Positions 40,508-49,506 of a stretch of 64,000 nt of DNA are shown in pieces. The position numbers were made by a program, and so were the translations under genes. Numbering within the stretch: the first letter of the stretch is position 1; the number at the start of each line of letters is the position of its first letter. The notes under the pieces were generated by a model. That model was not told the DNA's origin and searched no databases. It was given only the letters and a program-made list of their open reading frames with translations. The DNA lies in assembly GCF_004122145.1 (NCBI RefSeq), contig NZ_SBKQ01000004.1, positions 124,001-188,000 on the forward strand, in the 5' to 3' direction. The DNA comes from Flavobacterium piscinae. Lineage in GTDB: Bacteria > Bacteroidota > Bacteroidia > Flavobacteriales > Flavobacteriaceae.

Positions 40508-41560
40508 ATGTCTATTTTCTATAAACTAGCAATAAAAGAAATTACTCGCGAAACTCCCCAAGCCGTTTCAGTTTTATTTAATGTTCCTGATGAAATCAAA
40601 GCAACCTATCGTTTTACAGCCGGACAATACATCAATCTCAAACTTACGTTAGACGGAAATGAAATTCGTAGAGCTTATTCTATTTGCTCTACACCCGAAA
40701 GCGGCGAATTGCGAATTGCAATTAAAGCAATAAAAAACGGTTATTTTTCAAAATTTGCCAATGAGCAATTAACTGCCGGAAAAGTTTTGGAAGTAGGAAC
40801 TCCCGAAGGGAAATTTACATTTGAACCCGATGCAACACGGTTAAAAAATTATGCCGCTTTTGTGGCTGGTAGCGGAATCACGCCGGTAATGTCCATTTTG
40901 CAAACCGTTTTAGAAAAAGAACCTAATAGCACATTTGTATTGGTTTATGGAAATAAATCAACAGACGATACCATTTTTTACAACCAATTACACGATTTGC
41001 AATTGAAATATGTAGGACGTTTTTTTGTGCATTACGTTTTTAGTCAGCAAAAAGCCGATGATCAATTGTTTGGAAGAATTGAAAAATCAACCGTGAATTT
41101 TGTGTTGAATAATAAACATAAAGAAAAAGAGTTTGACAAATTCTATTTATGCGGACCGGAAGAAATGATTAACACGGTTAGTTCGGTTTTGAAAGAAAAC
41201 AATGTCAAAGAAAAAGATATAAAATTCGAATTGTTCTCTACCTCAACGTCTGAAAAGGAAACGCAAAAATCATTAGATGGACATACAAAAATCACGGTTT
41301 TAGTAGATGGTGATGAAACTTCATTTGAAATGTCACAAAAGCAAACCTTATTGGAAGCCGCTTTAAAACAAGGTTTAGACGCTCCTTATTCTTGCCAAGG
41401 CGGCATTTGTAGCAGTTGTATTGCCCGAATTTCCAAAGGTACGGCTGAGATGAAAAAAAATACGATTTTAACGGATGGTGAAATAGCTGAAGGGTTAATT
41501 TTAACCTGCCAAGCTCATCCTACTTCGAGTGAGATTTTTGTGGATTATGATGATGTTTAA
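40508..41560 (+). CDS. Ferredoxin--NADP(+) reductase-like protein with C-terminal 2Fe-2S domain (PaaE-like)
   Basis: The protein has 350 residues. The N-terminal FAD domain carries RRAYSICSTP (RxYS motif) and KNGYFSKF. The NADPH domain has AGSGITPVMSIL and YLCGPEEMI. The C-terminal plant-type ferredoxin domain has PYSCQGGICSSCIARISKG and LTCQAHP, giving C-x4-C-x2-C...C ligands. The architecture equals PaaE, the reductase of phenylacetyl-CoA epoxidase. No paaABCD genes are nearby, so the electron acceptor is uncertain (a desaturase or hydroxylase is possible). It stands divergent from the PadR operon. Confidence 0.9.
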   Translation: MSIFYKLAIKEITRETPQAVSVLFNVPDEIKATYRFTAGQYINLKLTLDGNEIRRAYSICSTPESGELRIAIKAIKNGYFSKFANEQLTAGKVLEVGTPEGKFTFEPDATRLKNYAAFVAGSGITPVMSILQTVLEKEPNSTFVLVYGNKSTDDTIFYNQLHDLQLKYVGRFFVHYVFSQQKADDQLFGRIEKSTVNFVLNNKHKEKEFDKFYLCGPEEMINTVSSVLKENNVKEKDIKFELFSTSTSEKETQKSLDGHTKITVLVDGDETSFEMSQKQTLLEAALKQGLDAPYSCQGGICSSCIARISKGTAEMKKNTILTDGEIAEGLILTCQAHPTSSEIFVDYDDV

Positions 41561-41624
41561 TTCAGTTATCGGTTGTTGGTTGTCTGTTGTCGGTTCCAAT
41601 GATTGTGGGTAAAATTTATATCCT

Positions 41625-41933
41625 GTGAAAAACAAACTGGACATATTTAAAAAAGCTCAAGATCTTTTAGAAGAGCCGGAGGTACAAGAGCTTTTAGCCT
41701 ATTGTGACCGTTTGGAAGATGAATTAGTGGATTTCAAATTTGAAAAAACCAACAATAAAGAATTGATTTTACTTGATATGATTCGCGAGGTCATCAAAGG
41801 ATGCAATGCCATGGAAAAAGAACAAATGGAACACGAACGGTTTGGCTATGATGCTCCTAATTATGCCGAAGCGGTTTCTAATTTAAAATCGTTTATTTTG
41901 GGAATGTGCAAAGACCATAAAATTTACTTGTAA
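41625..41933 (+). CDS. Hypothetical helical protein
   Basis: This 102-residue protein starts at a GTG at 41625 (reading MKNKLDIFKKAQDLLEEPEVQELLAYCDRLEDELVDF). It is mostly helical, acidic and without signal peptide or membrane segment. The stretch LLDMIREVIKGCNAMEKEQMEHERFGYDAPNYAEAVSNLKSFIL looks conserved in style. No family was recognised. It follows the reductase after 64 bases that contain short TTGTYGG-like repeats, and is probably in the same transcript. Confidence 0.65.
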   Translation: MKNKLDIFKKAQDLLEEPEVQELLAYCDRLEDELVDFKFEKTNNKELILLDMIREVIKGCNAMEKEQMEHERFGYDAPNYAEAVSNLKSFILGMCKDHKIYL

Positions 41934-41937
41934 TTTG

Positions 41938-41985
41938 TCACTGAATACTGCGATTGTGACTGTTACTGCGACTGAATACTGCGAC
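41938..41985. repeat. Degenerate short-period repeat (ACTGCGACTGAAT type)
   Basis: The spacer between the convergent genes holds repeated CTGAATACTG, TGCGATTGTGACTGT and TACTGCGACTGA words with a period near 6-7 bases. Comparable low-complexity tracts with other unit sequences occur in several further spacers of the window. Confidence 0.55.
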
Positions 41986-41991
41986 TGAAAA

Positions 41992-43032
41992 CTAAACCCC
42001 CAGCATAGACTGTACCCTGAACACTACTTTTTCCGGTTCAATCGTTCGCATAGCCTCTCCATAACCTTCTACTTTCTTGTTACCATAAATAGAAGTTGGC
42101 AAAAGCGGAAATTTCTCCCTGTCTGAAACTAAACAATTTTCCAGCGGTTGATTAAACGGTGAAAATCCGGCAAACGGGTGTGTGGCTCCCCAAAGTGTGA
42201 TGACTTTTACACCCAACATAGCAGCAATATGAGCATTTCCGGAATCCATGGAAAGCATCACATCTAAGTTGGAAATTAAATCCAATTCATGTTTAAATTT
42301 TATTTTTCCGGCAATTACAACCACATTTGAGTGATTGTTTTGCAATTGATTCAATTTTTCAATTTCTTCGTTTCCACCACCAAAAAGAAAAATTTTAATT
42401 GTGGTGTTTTGAGTCAATTCATCAATCACTTTTTGCATCAAATCGAGCGGATAAACTTTACCTTTATATTGAGCAAAAGGTGCAATCCCAACCCAATATT
42501 GGTTTTTATTGCCGGTTATTTTTAGAATATCGTCTAATAAAATTGCTTTAGCTGGAAATTGTGGATTTGTTAAATCAATTGAAAATCCGAGTTTTTTGAA
42601 CGTTTCCACATGGCGTTCAACCATCCGTTTTACGGGTTTAAATACTTTGTTGGTCAAACTCGTTAATGCTTTTTTATCCGCTCTTCCTTTGTCTGTAAAT
42701 GCCACTTTTTTTCCGCTTAAAGCAAATAGATTTCGGATAACTTTTGATCGAATAACATTATGCAAATCCGCCACTACATCAATTCCCAATTTTTTTAAAT
42801 CGGAAAACAATCGAAGTAAACCTAAAAATCCTTTGTGTCGTTTTTTTAAATCAACCGCAAAGAAATTCACATTCGGAATTCCATCGAAAAATGGTTTAAA
42901 AAATGGTCGGGAAACGACAGTTATTTTTACTTCTGTATACTGTAAAACTAAGGCTCTCAGCACAGGAACTGCCATTGCTACATCTCCCATGGCTGAAAGC
43001 CTTATGACCAATATATGTTTTGGTTTAGACAT
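41992..43032 (-). CDS. Glycosyltransferase family 9 (heptosyltransferase-like)
   Basis: This 346-residue cytosolic, membrane-associated enzyme begins with HILVIRLSAMGDVAMAVPVLRALVLQY, the GT9 N-terminal motif (RxxxxGDxxxxxP). KVAFTDKGRADKKALT, GIAPFAQYKGKVYPLDLMQKVIDEL, FGGGNEEIEKLNQL and SMDSGNAHIAAMLGVKVITLWGATHPFAGFSP follow. The last is the GT9 nucleotide-sugar site. It adds heptose or a related sugar to lipid A core. It is followed on the operon by nothing and preceded by DUF4254 after ten bases. Confidence 0.92.
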   Translation of the reverse strand: MSKPKHILVIRLSAMGDVAMAVPVLRALVLQYTEVKITVVSRPFFKPFFDGIPNVNFFAVDLKKRHKGFLGLLRLFSDLKKLGIDVVADLHNVIRSKVIRNLFALSGKKVAFTDKGRADKKALTSLTNKVFKPVKRMVERHVETFKKLGFSIDLTNPQFPAKAILLDDILKITGNKNQYWVGIAPFAQYKGKVYPLDLMQKVIDELTQNTTIKIFLFGGGNEEIEKLNQLQNNHSNVVVIAGKIKFKHELDLISNLDVMLSMDSGNAHIAAMLGVKVITLWGATHPFAGFSPFNQPLENCLVSDREKFPLLPTSIYGNKKVEGYGEAMRTIEPEKVVFRVQSMLGV

Positions 43033-43042
43033 CAGTCGACAT

Positions 43043-43648
43043 CTATTTTTTATTCTGATACAACACCGGATTCAATTCCTCATCATTGTACATTTTCATT
43101 TGTTTGTACACTTTCATGAATTTGTCACCACTTTCGATGTCTTTCAACAATTGATCAATGGAAGAAAACATATCACTTTTTTGTTCTAACAACACGTTTA
43201 ATTTTTCCTGACATTTGGCTCTGTGTTCCGCTGAAGCTTCTGCTCTGTTGGCTTCTTCGCTCATGTGATAAATTTTTAAAGCCAAAATAGAAAGACGATC
43301 GATAGCCCAAGCCGGACTTTCTGTGTTGATTTTAGCATCCGCTTTAACCTGAATATCTTTGTATTTTTGAAGAAAATAACTGTCAATATATTCCACCATA
43401 TCGGTACGAACTTGGTTCGAGGCATCAATTTTACGTTTTAAATCTAATGCGGCTACCGGGTCAATTTGCGGATCGCGAATGATGTCTTCATAATGCCATT
43501 GAACAGTATCCACCCAATTTTTTGCATATAATAAATGTTCAATTTTATCTTTGGGATAAGGGTTGTTAACCGGTTGATATACATTATCATGGACGTGATA
43601 ATCGGCTATACTTTGTTCAAAAACAGAAAAGGCAAATTGTGAAAACAT
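43043..43648 (-). CDS. DUF4254 family protein
   Basis: This 201-residue all-helical soluble protein includes SIADYHVHDNVYQPVNNPYPKDKIEHLLYAKNWVDTVQWHYEDIIRDP and PAWAIDRLSILALKIYHMSEEANR. I recall this family as DUF4254, frequently beside the GT9 gene in Bacteroidetes; no function is known. A minus-strand TATATTTG element lies at 43675-43668, twenty bases upstream of the ATG, so this gene begins the two-gene transcript with the GT9 enzyme. A role in lipopolysaccharide core assembly is suggested by context only. Confidence 0.85.
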   Translation of the reverse strand: MFSQFAFSVFEQSIADYHVHDNVYQPVNNPYPKDKIEHLLYAKNWVDTVQWHYEDIIRDPQIDPVAALDLKRKIDASNQVRTDMVEYIDSYFLQKYKDIQVKADAKINTESPAWAIDRLSILALKIYHMSEEANRAEASAEHRAKCQEKLNVLLEQKSDMFSSIDQLLKDIESGDKFMKVYKQMKMYNDEELNPVLYQNKK

Positions 43649-43717
43649 AGGATTAAATTTTAAAATACAAATATACTTTTTATACCTTTATCAAACTAAT
43701 TCAAAACCAAAACGTTT

Positions 43718-44371
43718 ATGCATCTTCATTACATTTCGGAACAAAACAGTATTCTCAATCATTTTTTGGCACAAATTAGAGATATTTCCGTGCAAAAAGA
43801 CAGCATGCGATTCCGAAAAAACATTGAACGTATTGGTGAAATTATGGCGTATGAATTGAGTAAAACGCTTCCCTATATTCCAATTGAAGTGCAAACCCCA
43901 CTAGGCATCAAAAAAACTACTGCTTTGGAAGACCACGTGGTTTTATGTTCCATTTTAAGAGCCGGTTTAGCCTTACACACCGGATTTATGAATATTTTTG
44001 ACAATGCCGAAAACGGATTTGTATCGGCTTATCGTCATCATCCCAACAATGATGATTATTTTGATATTTTGGTGGAATATCAAGCGGCTCCTTCTTTTGA
44101 AAATAAAACATTAATTCTAATCGATCCGATGTTGGCCACCGGACAATCGATTGTAGCGGTTTTGAACAAATTGCATTTAGAACAAAAACCCAAAGAGATT
44201 CATATTGCTGTAGTGATTGCGGCTCCGGAAGGAATTGATTATCTACAAAAAAATCTTCCCACCAATTGTCATTTGTGGGTCGCCGCTTTGGATGAGAAAT
44301 TAAACGAAAAAAACTACATCGTTCCCGGTTTGGGCGATGCCGGCGATTTGGCTTATGGCGTCAAATTATAA
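43718..44371 (+). CDS. upp: Uracil phosphoribosyltransferase
   Basis: This 217-residue salvage enzyme converts uracil and PRPP to UMP. The PRPP-binding loop is LILIDPMLATGQSIVAVLNKL. SILRAGLALHTGFMNIFDNAENGFVSAYRHH gives the early active-site segment, and VPGLGDAGDLAYGVKL the C-terminal uracil-binding flexible loop. A TACCTTTA element (43683-43690) is a likely -7 box. It is divergent from the DUF4254 gene and overlaps the stop of the convergent membrane gene by six bases. Confidence 0.95.
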   Translation: MHLHYISEQNSILNHFLAQIRDISVQKDSMRFRKNIERIGEIMAYELSKTLPYIPIEVQTPLGIKKTTALEDHVVLCSILRAGLALHTGFMNIFDNAENGFVSAYRHHPNNDDYFDILVEYQAAPSFENKTLILIDPMLATGQSIVAVLNKLHLEQKPKEIHIAVVIAAPEGIDYLQKNLPTNCHLWVAALDEKLNEKNYIVPGLGDAGDLAYGVKL

Positions 44372-45307
44372 TTGAAAAATAAAAAGTAAAATTCCGGTTG
44401 CTAAAACGGCTCCTGTCACAATTTCTTTTAAAACAGAATCTTTGTTTATTTCAATAAAGCCGGTAGCTAAAATAGAAGCAGGCATAAGTCCAAAAAGAAG
44501 CAAAGTATTGTTTTTATCCGGAGATATTAAGTAAATCAGTATGCTTATTAAAAAAATAAAAATCACTTTTTTATACGACGCCAACATAATTATAGGCCGT
44601 TTTGACAATGTGAATACCATTGAAAATAAAAAAACGATTGAAAAAAGTGCATACAAAACTAAGGCTGCATTGCCGGCTGATTTTTCTAGATAATAAAATT
44701 CAAAATCAGTACCGGTTTGATTCCAAACTACATTTAACCACTCTTTATCAATCAATAGCGAAAAGAATATAAAAAGTATTCCCACCGTAAAAAAAGCAAT
44801 AAAAGGCAAAACCCAATTTCGATAATCACCGGAAACATGAAAAATAATGGAGACAAAAACGATTACAATAAAAAGAATACTCCAAAAATGAAACAAAGCC
44901 GCGATGAAAATCCACAACGAAGCATCAAATATTTTTTCTTTTGGTGTAAGAAGTGATTTCATCGAAATTAGCCTTCGCATAGCCAACAAAATAAAAAAAG
45001 AAGAAAGCACTATTTTAAAATCATCAAAAGCTGACGGAATAAACATTAAAAAAGAAACAAAGAAAAGAGCCGAAAAGCTATTGTCTTTACTCAGTCCGTT
45101 TCGTTTAATGATAAAATTTGTAACAAAAAGAGAGGCGACCAATAGTAATAATATTACACTCTTTTGGATTCCTTTCAACCAAGAAAATGAAGTGTTTGAA
45201 GTCACATCAACCGTTTGGGTTTGATAGATAAAAAAGCACAAAACCAATAAACCGGAAACTAAAATATAATTAAATGGTCTTGATTTACTAAAAACACTTG
45301 CAATCAT
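44366..45307 (-). CDS. DUF6427 membrane protein
   Basis: This 313-residue protein has about ten membrane helices and no soluble domain. It begins MIASVFSKSRPFNYILVSGLLVLCFFIYQ. I recall this family as DUF6427, next to upp, DUF6341 and purD in Flavobacteria. The overall layout resembles O-antigen or lipid-linked sugar membrane enzymes, but no catalytic motif is visible. Function unknown. Its stop overlaps the upp end by six bases. Confidence 0.8.
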   Translation of the reverse strand: MIASVFSKSRPFNYILVSGLLVLCFFIYQTQTVDVTSNTSFSWLKGIQKSVILLLLVASLFVTNFIIKRNGLSKDNSFSALFFVSFLMFIPSAFDDFKIVLSSFFILLAMRRLISMKSLLTPKEKIFDASLWIFIAALFHFWSILFIVIVFVSIIFHVSGDYRNWVLPFIAFFTVGILFIFFSLLIDKEWLNVVWNQTGTDFEFYYLEKSAGNAALVLYALFSIVFLFSMVFTLSKRPIIMLASYKKVIFIFLISILIYLISPDKNNTLLLFGLMPASILATGFIEINKDSVLKEIVTGAVLATGILLFIFQL

Positions 45308-45353
45308 ACGGATATTTTATACTTTTGTGGTTGTAAATATAATACTTTATACC

Positions 45354-45584
45354 ATGAAAGCATTTTTCGAGGGAATTCAATCATTATTTGTAGATTTTCT
45401 TTTTCTTCCATACGATTTTTTCAGAGAAATGGAATTATCTAACTGGTGGGGAGCCAATACCATTAACTGGTTGTTTATGATAATTTGTTCAGCAGCCATT
45501 GTCTATTGGATAAAACAATTGAAATTACATAAAGCCAACAACGAAGAAAATCAAGATACAACGGCACATTCCTTTTTGAAATAA
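45354..45584 (+). CDS. DUF6341 small membrane protein
   Basis: This 76-residue protein starts at the ATG at 45354 (MKAFFEGIQSLFVDFLFLPYDFFREMELSNWWGANTINWLF). A nine-codon longer frame would start at a GTG that lies in an exact TACTTTTG promoter element (45320-45327). One membrane helix (about 35-53) and an amphipathic N-terminus are visible. I recall the family as DUF6341, conserved in Flavobacteria beside purD. Function unknown. Confidence 0.82.
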   Translation: MKAFFEGIQSLFVDFLFLPYDFFREMELSNWWGANTINWLFMIICSAAIVYWIKQLKLHKANNEENQDTTAHSFLK

Positions 45585-45591
45585 GATAGTC

Positions 45592-45640
45592 GAGTTTAGA
45601 ATTTAGAAATTAGAAATTAGAAATTCTGAATTCTAAACTC
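45592..45640. terminator. Inverted repeat between convergent DUF6341 and purD
   Basis: GAGTTTAGAATT (45592-45603) and AATTCTAAACTC (45629-45640) pair perfectly over 12 bp. The loop consists of repeated TTAGAAA units. It probably terminates both convergent genes. The TTAGAAA tandem copies look like slipped-strand expansion. Confidence 0.7.
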
Positions 45641-45653
45641 TAAATTCTTCTTT

Positions 45654-46925
45654 TTAAAGGTCAAAACCAATATCTTTTCTAAAATACATCTTATCAAAAT
45701 GTAGCTTTTCTATATTTTGGTAAGATTTTTTTATAGCCTCTTTAAAATCATTTCCATAGGAAGTTACTGCCAGAACACGACCACCGTTTGAAACCACATT
45801 TCCATTTTCTAATTTAGTTCCGGCATGAAAAACGATGGAATCTTGTACGTTTTCAATTCCGGTAATTGTCTTTCCTTTTTCAAACTCTTCGGGATAGCCA
45901 CCTGAAACAACCATAATGGTCGTGGCACTTCTGGAATCGATTTCTAATGAAACTTGGTCTAACTTTTCATCCGCAACAGCTAAAAACAACTCTACTAAAT
46001 CTGATTTTATTCTCGGCATCACCACTTCGGTTTCCGGATCACCCATTCGAACATTGTACTCAATAACCATCGGTTCTCCTTTAACGTTGATTAAACCAAT
46101 GAAAACAAAACCTTTGTATTCAATTCCGTCTTTTTGAAGGCCTTCGATGGTTGGTTTTACGATTCGATTTTCAATTTTTTCCATCAAAGCAGCATCGGCA
46201 AACGGAACGGGAGATACAGCTCCCATTCCACCTGTATTCAAACCGGTATCGCCTTCGCCAATTCGTTTGTAATCTTTGGCAGTGGGAAGAATTTTATAGT
46301 TTTTCCCATCGGTTAAAACGAAACAACTTAGTTCGATTCCGTCTAAAAATTCTTCGATAACGACTTTTGAACTGGCATTTCCAAATTTTTGAAGCACAAG
46401 CATGTTTCGTAATTCGCTTTTGGCTTCATCTAAATCTTTAAGGATTACCACACCTTTTCCGGCGGCTAAACCATCTGCTTTTAAAACATAAGGCGGCGAT
46501 AACGTTTCTAAAAATTGATATCCTTTTTCAACTGTATCGGCTGTAAAACTATCATAAGCAGCGGTTGGAATTTTGTGTTTAATTAGAAATTCTTTGGCAT
46601 ATTCTTTACTTCCTTCCAATTTTGCTCCTTCTTTTGATGGGCCAATCACAGGAATTGATTTTAGCTCATCATCATTTTTAAAGAAATCGAAAATTCCGGC
46701 TACTAATGGATCTTCCGGGCCGACAACAACCATTTCAATTTTTTCTTTAAATACAAAAGATTTAATGGATTCAAAATCGGTTGGTTGGATTGAAATATTC
46801 GTTGCAATGGAAGCTGTTCCGGCATTTCCGGGAGCTACAAAAAGTTTGGAGCATTTTGAACTTTGAAGCATTTTCCAGGCCAACGCATGTTCGCGTCCGC
46901 CGGAACCAAGGAGTAAAATTGTCAT
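45654..46925 (-). CDS. purD: Phosphoribosylamine--glycine ligase
   Basis: This 423-residue ATP-grasp enzyme of purine synthesis joins glycine to phosphoribosylamine. The N-terminal motif MTILLLGSGGREHALAWKM, the ATP-grasp segments VLKADGLAAGKGVVILKDLDEA and VIEEFLDGIELSCFVLTDGKNYKILPTAKDYKR, and NTGGMGAVSPVPFADAALMEKI are all present. YNVRMGDPETEVVMPRIKSDLVEL closes the active site. It is a single gene, divergent from the polysaccharide locus. Confidence 0.97.
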   Translation of the reverse strand: MTILLLGSGGREHALAWKMLQSSKCSKLFVAPGNAGTASIATNISIQPTDFESIKSFVFKEKIEMVVVGPEDPLVAGIFDFFKNDDELKSIPVIGPSKEGAKLEGSKEYAKEFLIKHKIPTAAYDSFTADTVEKGYQFLETLSPPYVLKADGLAAGKGVVILKDLDEAKSELRNMLVLQKFGNASSKVVIEEFLDGIELSCFVLTDGKNYKILPTAKDYKRIGEGDTGLNTGGMGAVSPVPFADAALMEKIENRIVKPTIEGLQKDGIEYKGFVFIGLINVKGEPMVIEYNVRMGDPETEVVMPRIKSDLVELFLAVADEKLDQVSLEIDSRSATTIMVVSGGYPEEFEKGKTITGIENVQDSIVFHAGTKLENGNVVSNGGRVLAVTSYGNDFKEAIKKSYQNIEKLHFDKMYFRKDIGFDL

Positions 46926-47025
46926 GTTGTGTTGTTGTTTAAGCTGAATAAATTCAGTTTTAGTTGTGCAAAAATAACTCGTTTTGAACAGAAGTTAAAA
47001 CGAAGAGGTAAAAAAAGTAAGTTCT

Positions 47026-47058
47026 TTTGGTTTTCGGTTAATGGTTTTGTTATTTTTG
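47026..47058 (+). promoter_or_regulatory. Promoter at the left end of the polysaccharide locus
   Basis: A -33 TTTG at 47026-47029 and an exact -7 TATTTTTG at 47051-47058 are separated by 21 bases. The ATG of the first gene is 22 bases further on. Confidence 0.65.
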
Positions 47059-47080
47059 AATTCTTAATTGAAATAAGAAA

Positions 47081-48424
47081 ATGATATTTAGAAATTTATT
47101 TATTAAAACTGTTGTTAGCTTAGGGGATAAAATCTTAGGAGCAAATTATCTTTCCTCTTTGCACATGTGGAATAAATATGATACGTTTTCTGAATCAAAA
47201 TTAGAGGAAATTCAAGACGAAAATTTAAAAAAAATTCTCCATCATACGTCTACCAATGTTCCCTATTATCAAAATTACTTTTTAAATAAAGATGTTTCTA
47301 AGATAACTTTACAAGATTTTCCGATACTTACTAAAGAAATACTTCGGGAACAAAAAGAAAATCTAGTGTCTAACAAACACAATGTTAATAATTTACAAAA
47401 GAATTACAGTAGTGGAAGTAGTGGTGTTCAGTCTTATGCCTACACTGATAAAAAATATAAATTTTACATACAAGGAATACATAGTCATTGGTACATGTGG
47501 TCCGGATACAAAATAGGAGATCCCATATTGCAATTTGGAATGTCGCCAAATAGAGTTTTTCCAAAAAATTTAAAAGATATATTTTACAACGTTCATTATT
47601 TAAACAGCTTTTCATTAAACGAGAGTAAACTACTTGAAGCGGCAGCTATTTTACAAAAAAATAAGATTGAATATATTATTGGATATCCCTCAGCAATTAA
47701 TGAGTTTGCAAGAGTATTAATTGAGAAAAAACTAAACTATAAAATAAAAGGAGTAATTTCTTTGGGAGATAAATTGTTTCCGCATTTCAGGAAAAATTTT
47801 AATACCGCTTTTAAAAACCCAACAATTATTGACACTTATGGATGTGCAGAAGGAATATTAATGGCTTGTACATGTGATTTGGATTACTTTTATATTATGT
47901 CGCCAAATGTAGTTATAGAAATTGTGGATGATTACGGTAAACAAGTAAAAGATGGTGAAATGGGTAATGTTTTAGTTACTTCTTTAACTTCCTATGCCAT
48001 GCCATTAATTCGATATAAACTTGGAGATTTAGCTATTAAACTTCCAAAAGAAAAATATCCAAAAGATAGAAAATTCAATTATCCAATTTTAGAAAAAATA
48101 ATTGGTCGAGAAACAGATGTTGTGGTTACTCCAAATGATAGAACTTTAATTGTACATAGTTTTACAGGTATTGTAGAGTTTTATCCTGAAATAAAACAAT
48201 TTAAAATTATTCAGGAAACCATAAATAAAATAATTTTCGAATACATTGTTGATGAATTTTTCCCATTTAGGGAAGATGTTCTGCATGAAATAAAAACAAA
48301 AATTGATTTTCTGGCAGATAACTCTTTAATTATAGAATTTTTAAAAGTTGATGAAATTAAACCAACGCCATCTGGTAAACCTCAAATAATTGAATCTAAA
48401 ATCAAATCAACTTCTTCAAAATGA
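47081..48424 (+). CDS. PaaK/CapK-like adenylate-forming enzyme
   Basis: This 447-residue member of the phenylacetate-CoA ligase branch has the AMP-binding loop YSSGSSGVQSYAY (near 109-121), the central DTYGCAEG, and LIRYKLGDLAIK (the RxxxGD motif). It activates a carboxylic acid as adenylate. In polysaccharide clusters the CapK-type members are thought to modify or attach acyl or amide groups on the glycan, but no substrate is proven. It overlaps the next gene by four bases (ATGA), so it is coupled to the epimerase. Confidence 0.85.
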   Translation: MIFRNLFIKTVVSLGDKILGANYLSSLHMWNKYDTFSESKLEEIQDENLKKILHHTSTNVPYYQNYFLNKDVSKITLQDFPILTKEILREQKENLVSNKHNVNNLQKNYSSGSSGVQSYAYTDKKYKFYIQGIHSHWYMWSGYKIGDPILQFGMSPNRVFPKNLKDIFYNVHYLNSFSLNESKLLEAAAILQKNKIEYIIGYPSAINEFARVLIEKKLNYKIKGVISLGDKLFPHFRKNFNTAFKNPTIIDTYGCAEGILMACTCDLDYFYIMSPNVVIEIVDDYGKQVKDGEMGNVLVTSLTSYAMPLIRYKLGDLAIKLPKEKYPKDRKFNYPILEKIIGRETDVVVTPNDRTLIVHSFTGIVEFYPEIKQFKIIQETINKIIFEYIVDEFFPFREDVLHEIKTKIDFLADNSLIIEFLKVDEIKPTPSGKPQIIESKIKSTSSK

Positions 48425-49506
48425 ATATAACTATAGTTGCAGGAGCGAGACCCAATTTCATTAAAATTGCACCTATTATTAGGGCAATTGAAAAGAATAA
48501 ATCGGAAGGAAAGAATGTATCCTATCGTTTAGTTCATACGGGTCAACACTATGATAAAAATTTAAGTGATACTTTTTTTGAAGAACTAAATATTCCAAAA
48601 CCCGATATTAATTTAGAGGTAAAAAGCGGATCACAAGCCGTTCAAACTGCGGCAATAATGGTTGCTTTTGAGCAGGAATTAATTCAAAACCCGTGTGACT
48701 TGGTTTTGGTGGTTGGCGATGTAAATTCAACCATGGCTTGTGCGATTGTAGCCAAAAAAATGAATATAAAAGTTTGTCATGTGGAGGCTGGAATTCGTTC
48801 AGGAGACATGACAATGCCTGAAGAAATTAATAGAATTGTGACAGACAGTATAACCGATTATTTTTTCACAACATCTGATACCGCCTCAAATAATTTAAAA
48901 ATGTATGGAGCCAATCCGGAAAACATTCATTTTGTTGGCAATGTGATGATTGACACGTTGTATCAAAATCTTGATCGAATTTCTGCTCCTAATTTTTGGG
49001 ATGATTATCAATTAGAACAAAATAATTATGTGGTTCTTACGCTTCATCGCCCTTCCAATGTTGATGAAGTAACATCTTTGATTGACTTATTGCAAGGAAT
49101 TGATGAAATGGTTAAAGACAAAAAAATAATTTTTCCAATTCATCCGAGAACGAAAGCAATTTTGGGCGATTATGAATTGAATTTAAAAAACATAGTATTT
49201 GTAGAACCTCAAGGATATTTGCATTTTATGTTTTTGATTAAAAATAGTTTTGCGGTGATAACGGATAGTGGCGGTATTTCTGAAGAAACTACTGTGTTAA
49301 AAATTCCGTGTTTTACGATGCGAAACAACACAGAAAGACCCGAAACGCAATCCATTGGCACCAATACTTTGGTGGGAACTTCAATTGAAAACCTACGAAA
49401 AGTGTATCGTAACTTTATTCAAACGGGTAAAAAAGAATCCGGTATTCCTGAATTATGGGATGGAAAAGCTTCTGAACGTATTGTTGAAATTCTTTTGAAA
49501 AAGTAA
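48421..49506 (+). CDS. UDP-N-acetylglucosamine 2-epimerase (non-hydrolysing), first paralogue
   Basis: This 361-residue GT-B-fold enzyme interconverts UDP-GlcNAc and UDP-ManNAc or acts on a related UDP-HexNAc. Motifs are VAGARPNFIKIAPIIRAIE (N-terminal Rossmann), VVGDVNSTMACAIVAKK, HVEAGIRSGDMTMPEEINRIVTDS and TDSGGISEETTVLKIPCFTMRNNTERPET. The segment LTLHRPSNVDE replaces the CHRRENFGK of the second paralogue (56687), so the substrate may differ. It shares one base with the downstream glycosyltransferase start. Confidence 0.88.
   Translation: MNITIVAGARPNFIKIAPIIRAIEKNKSEGKNVSYRLVHTGQHYDKNLSDTFFEELNIPKPDINLEVKSGSQAVQTAAIMVAFEQELIQNPCDLVLVVGDVNSTMACAIVAKKMNIKVCHVEAGIRSGDMTMPEEINRIVTDSITDYFFTTSDTASNNLKMYGANPENIHFVGNVMIDTLYQNLDRISAPNFWDDYQLEQNNYVVLTLHRPSNVDEVTSLIDLLQGIDEMVKDKKIIFPIHPRTKAILGDYELNLKNIVFVEPQGYLHFMFLIKNSFAVITDSGGISEETTVLKIPCFTMRNNTERPETQSIGTNTLVGTSIENLRKVYRNFIQTGKKESGIPELWDGKASERIVEILLKK

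Noticed and set aside
42509..43189. 226-codon plus-strand frame antisense to the GT9 and DUF4254 genes
   Set aside because: Both minus-strand genes are clear family members, and the antisense translation shows no domain or signal; a codon-bias shadow.
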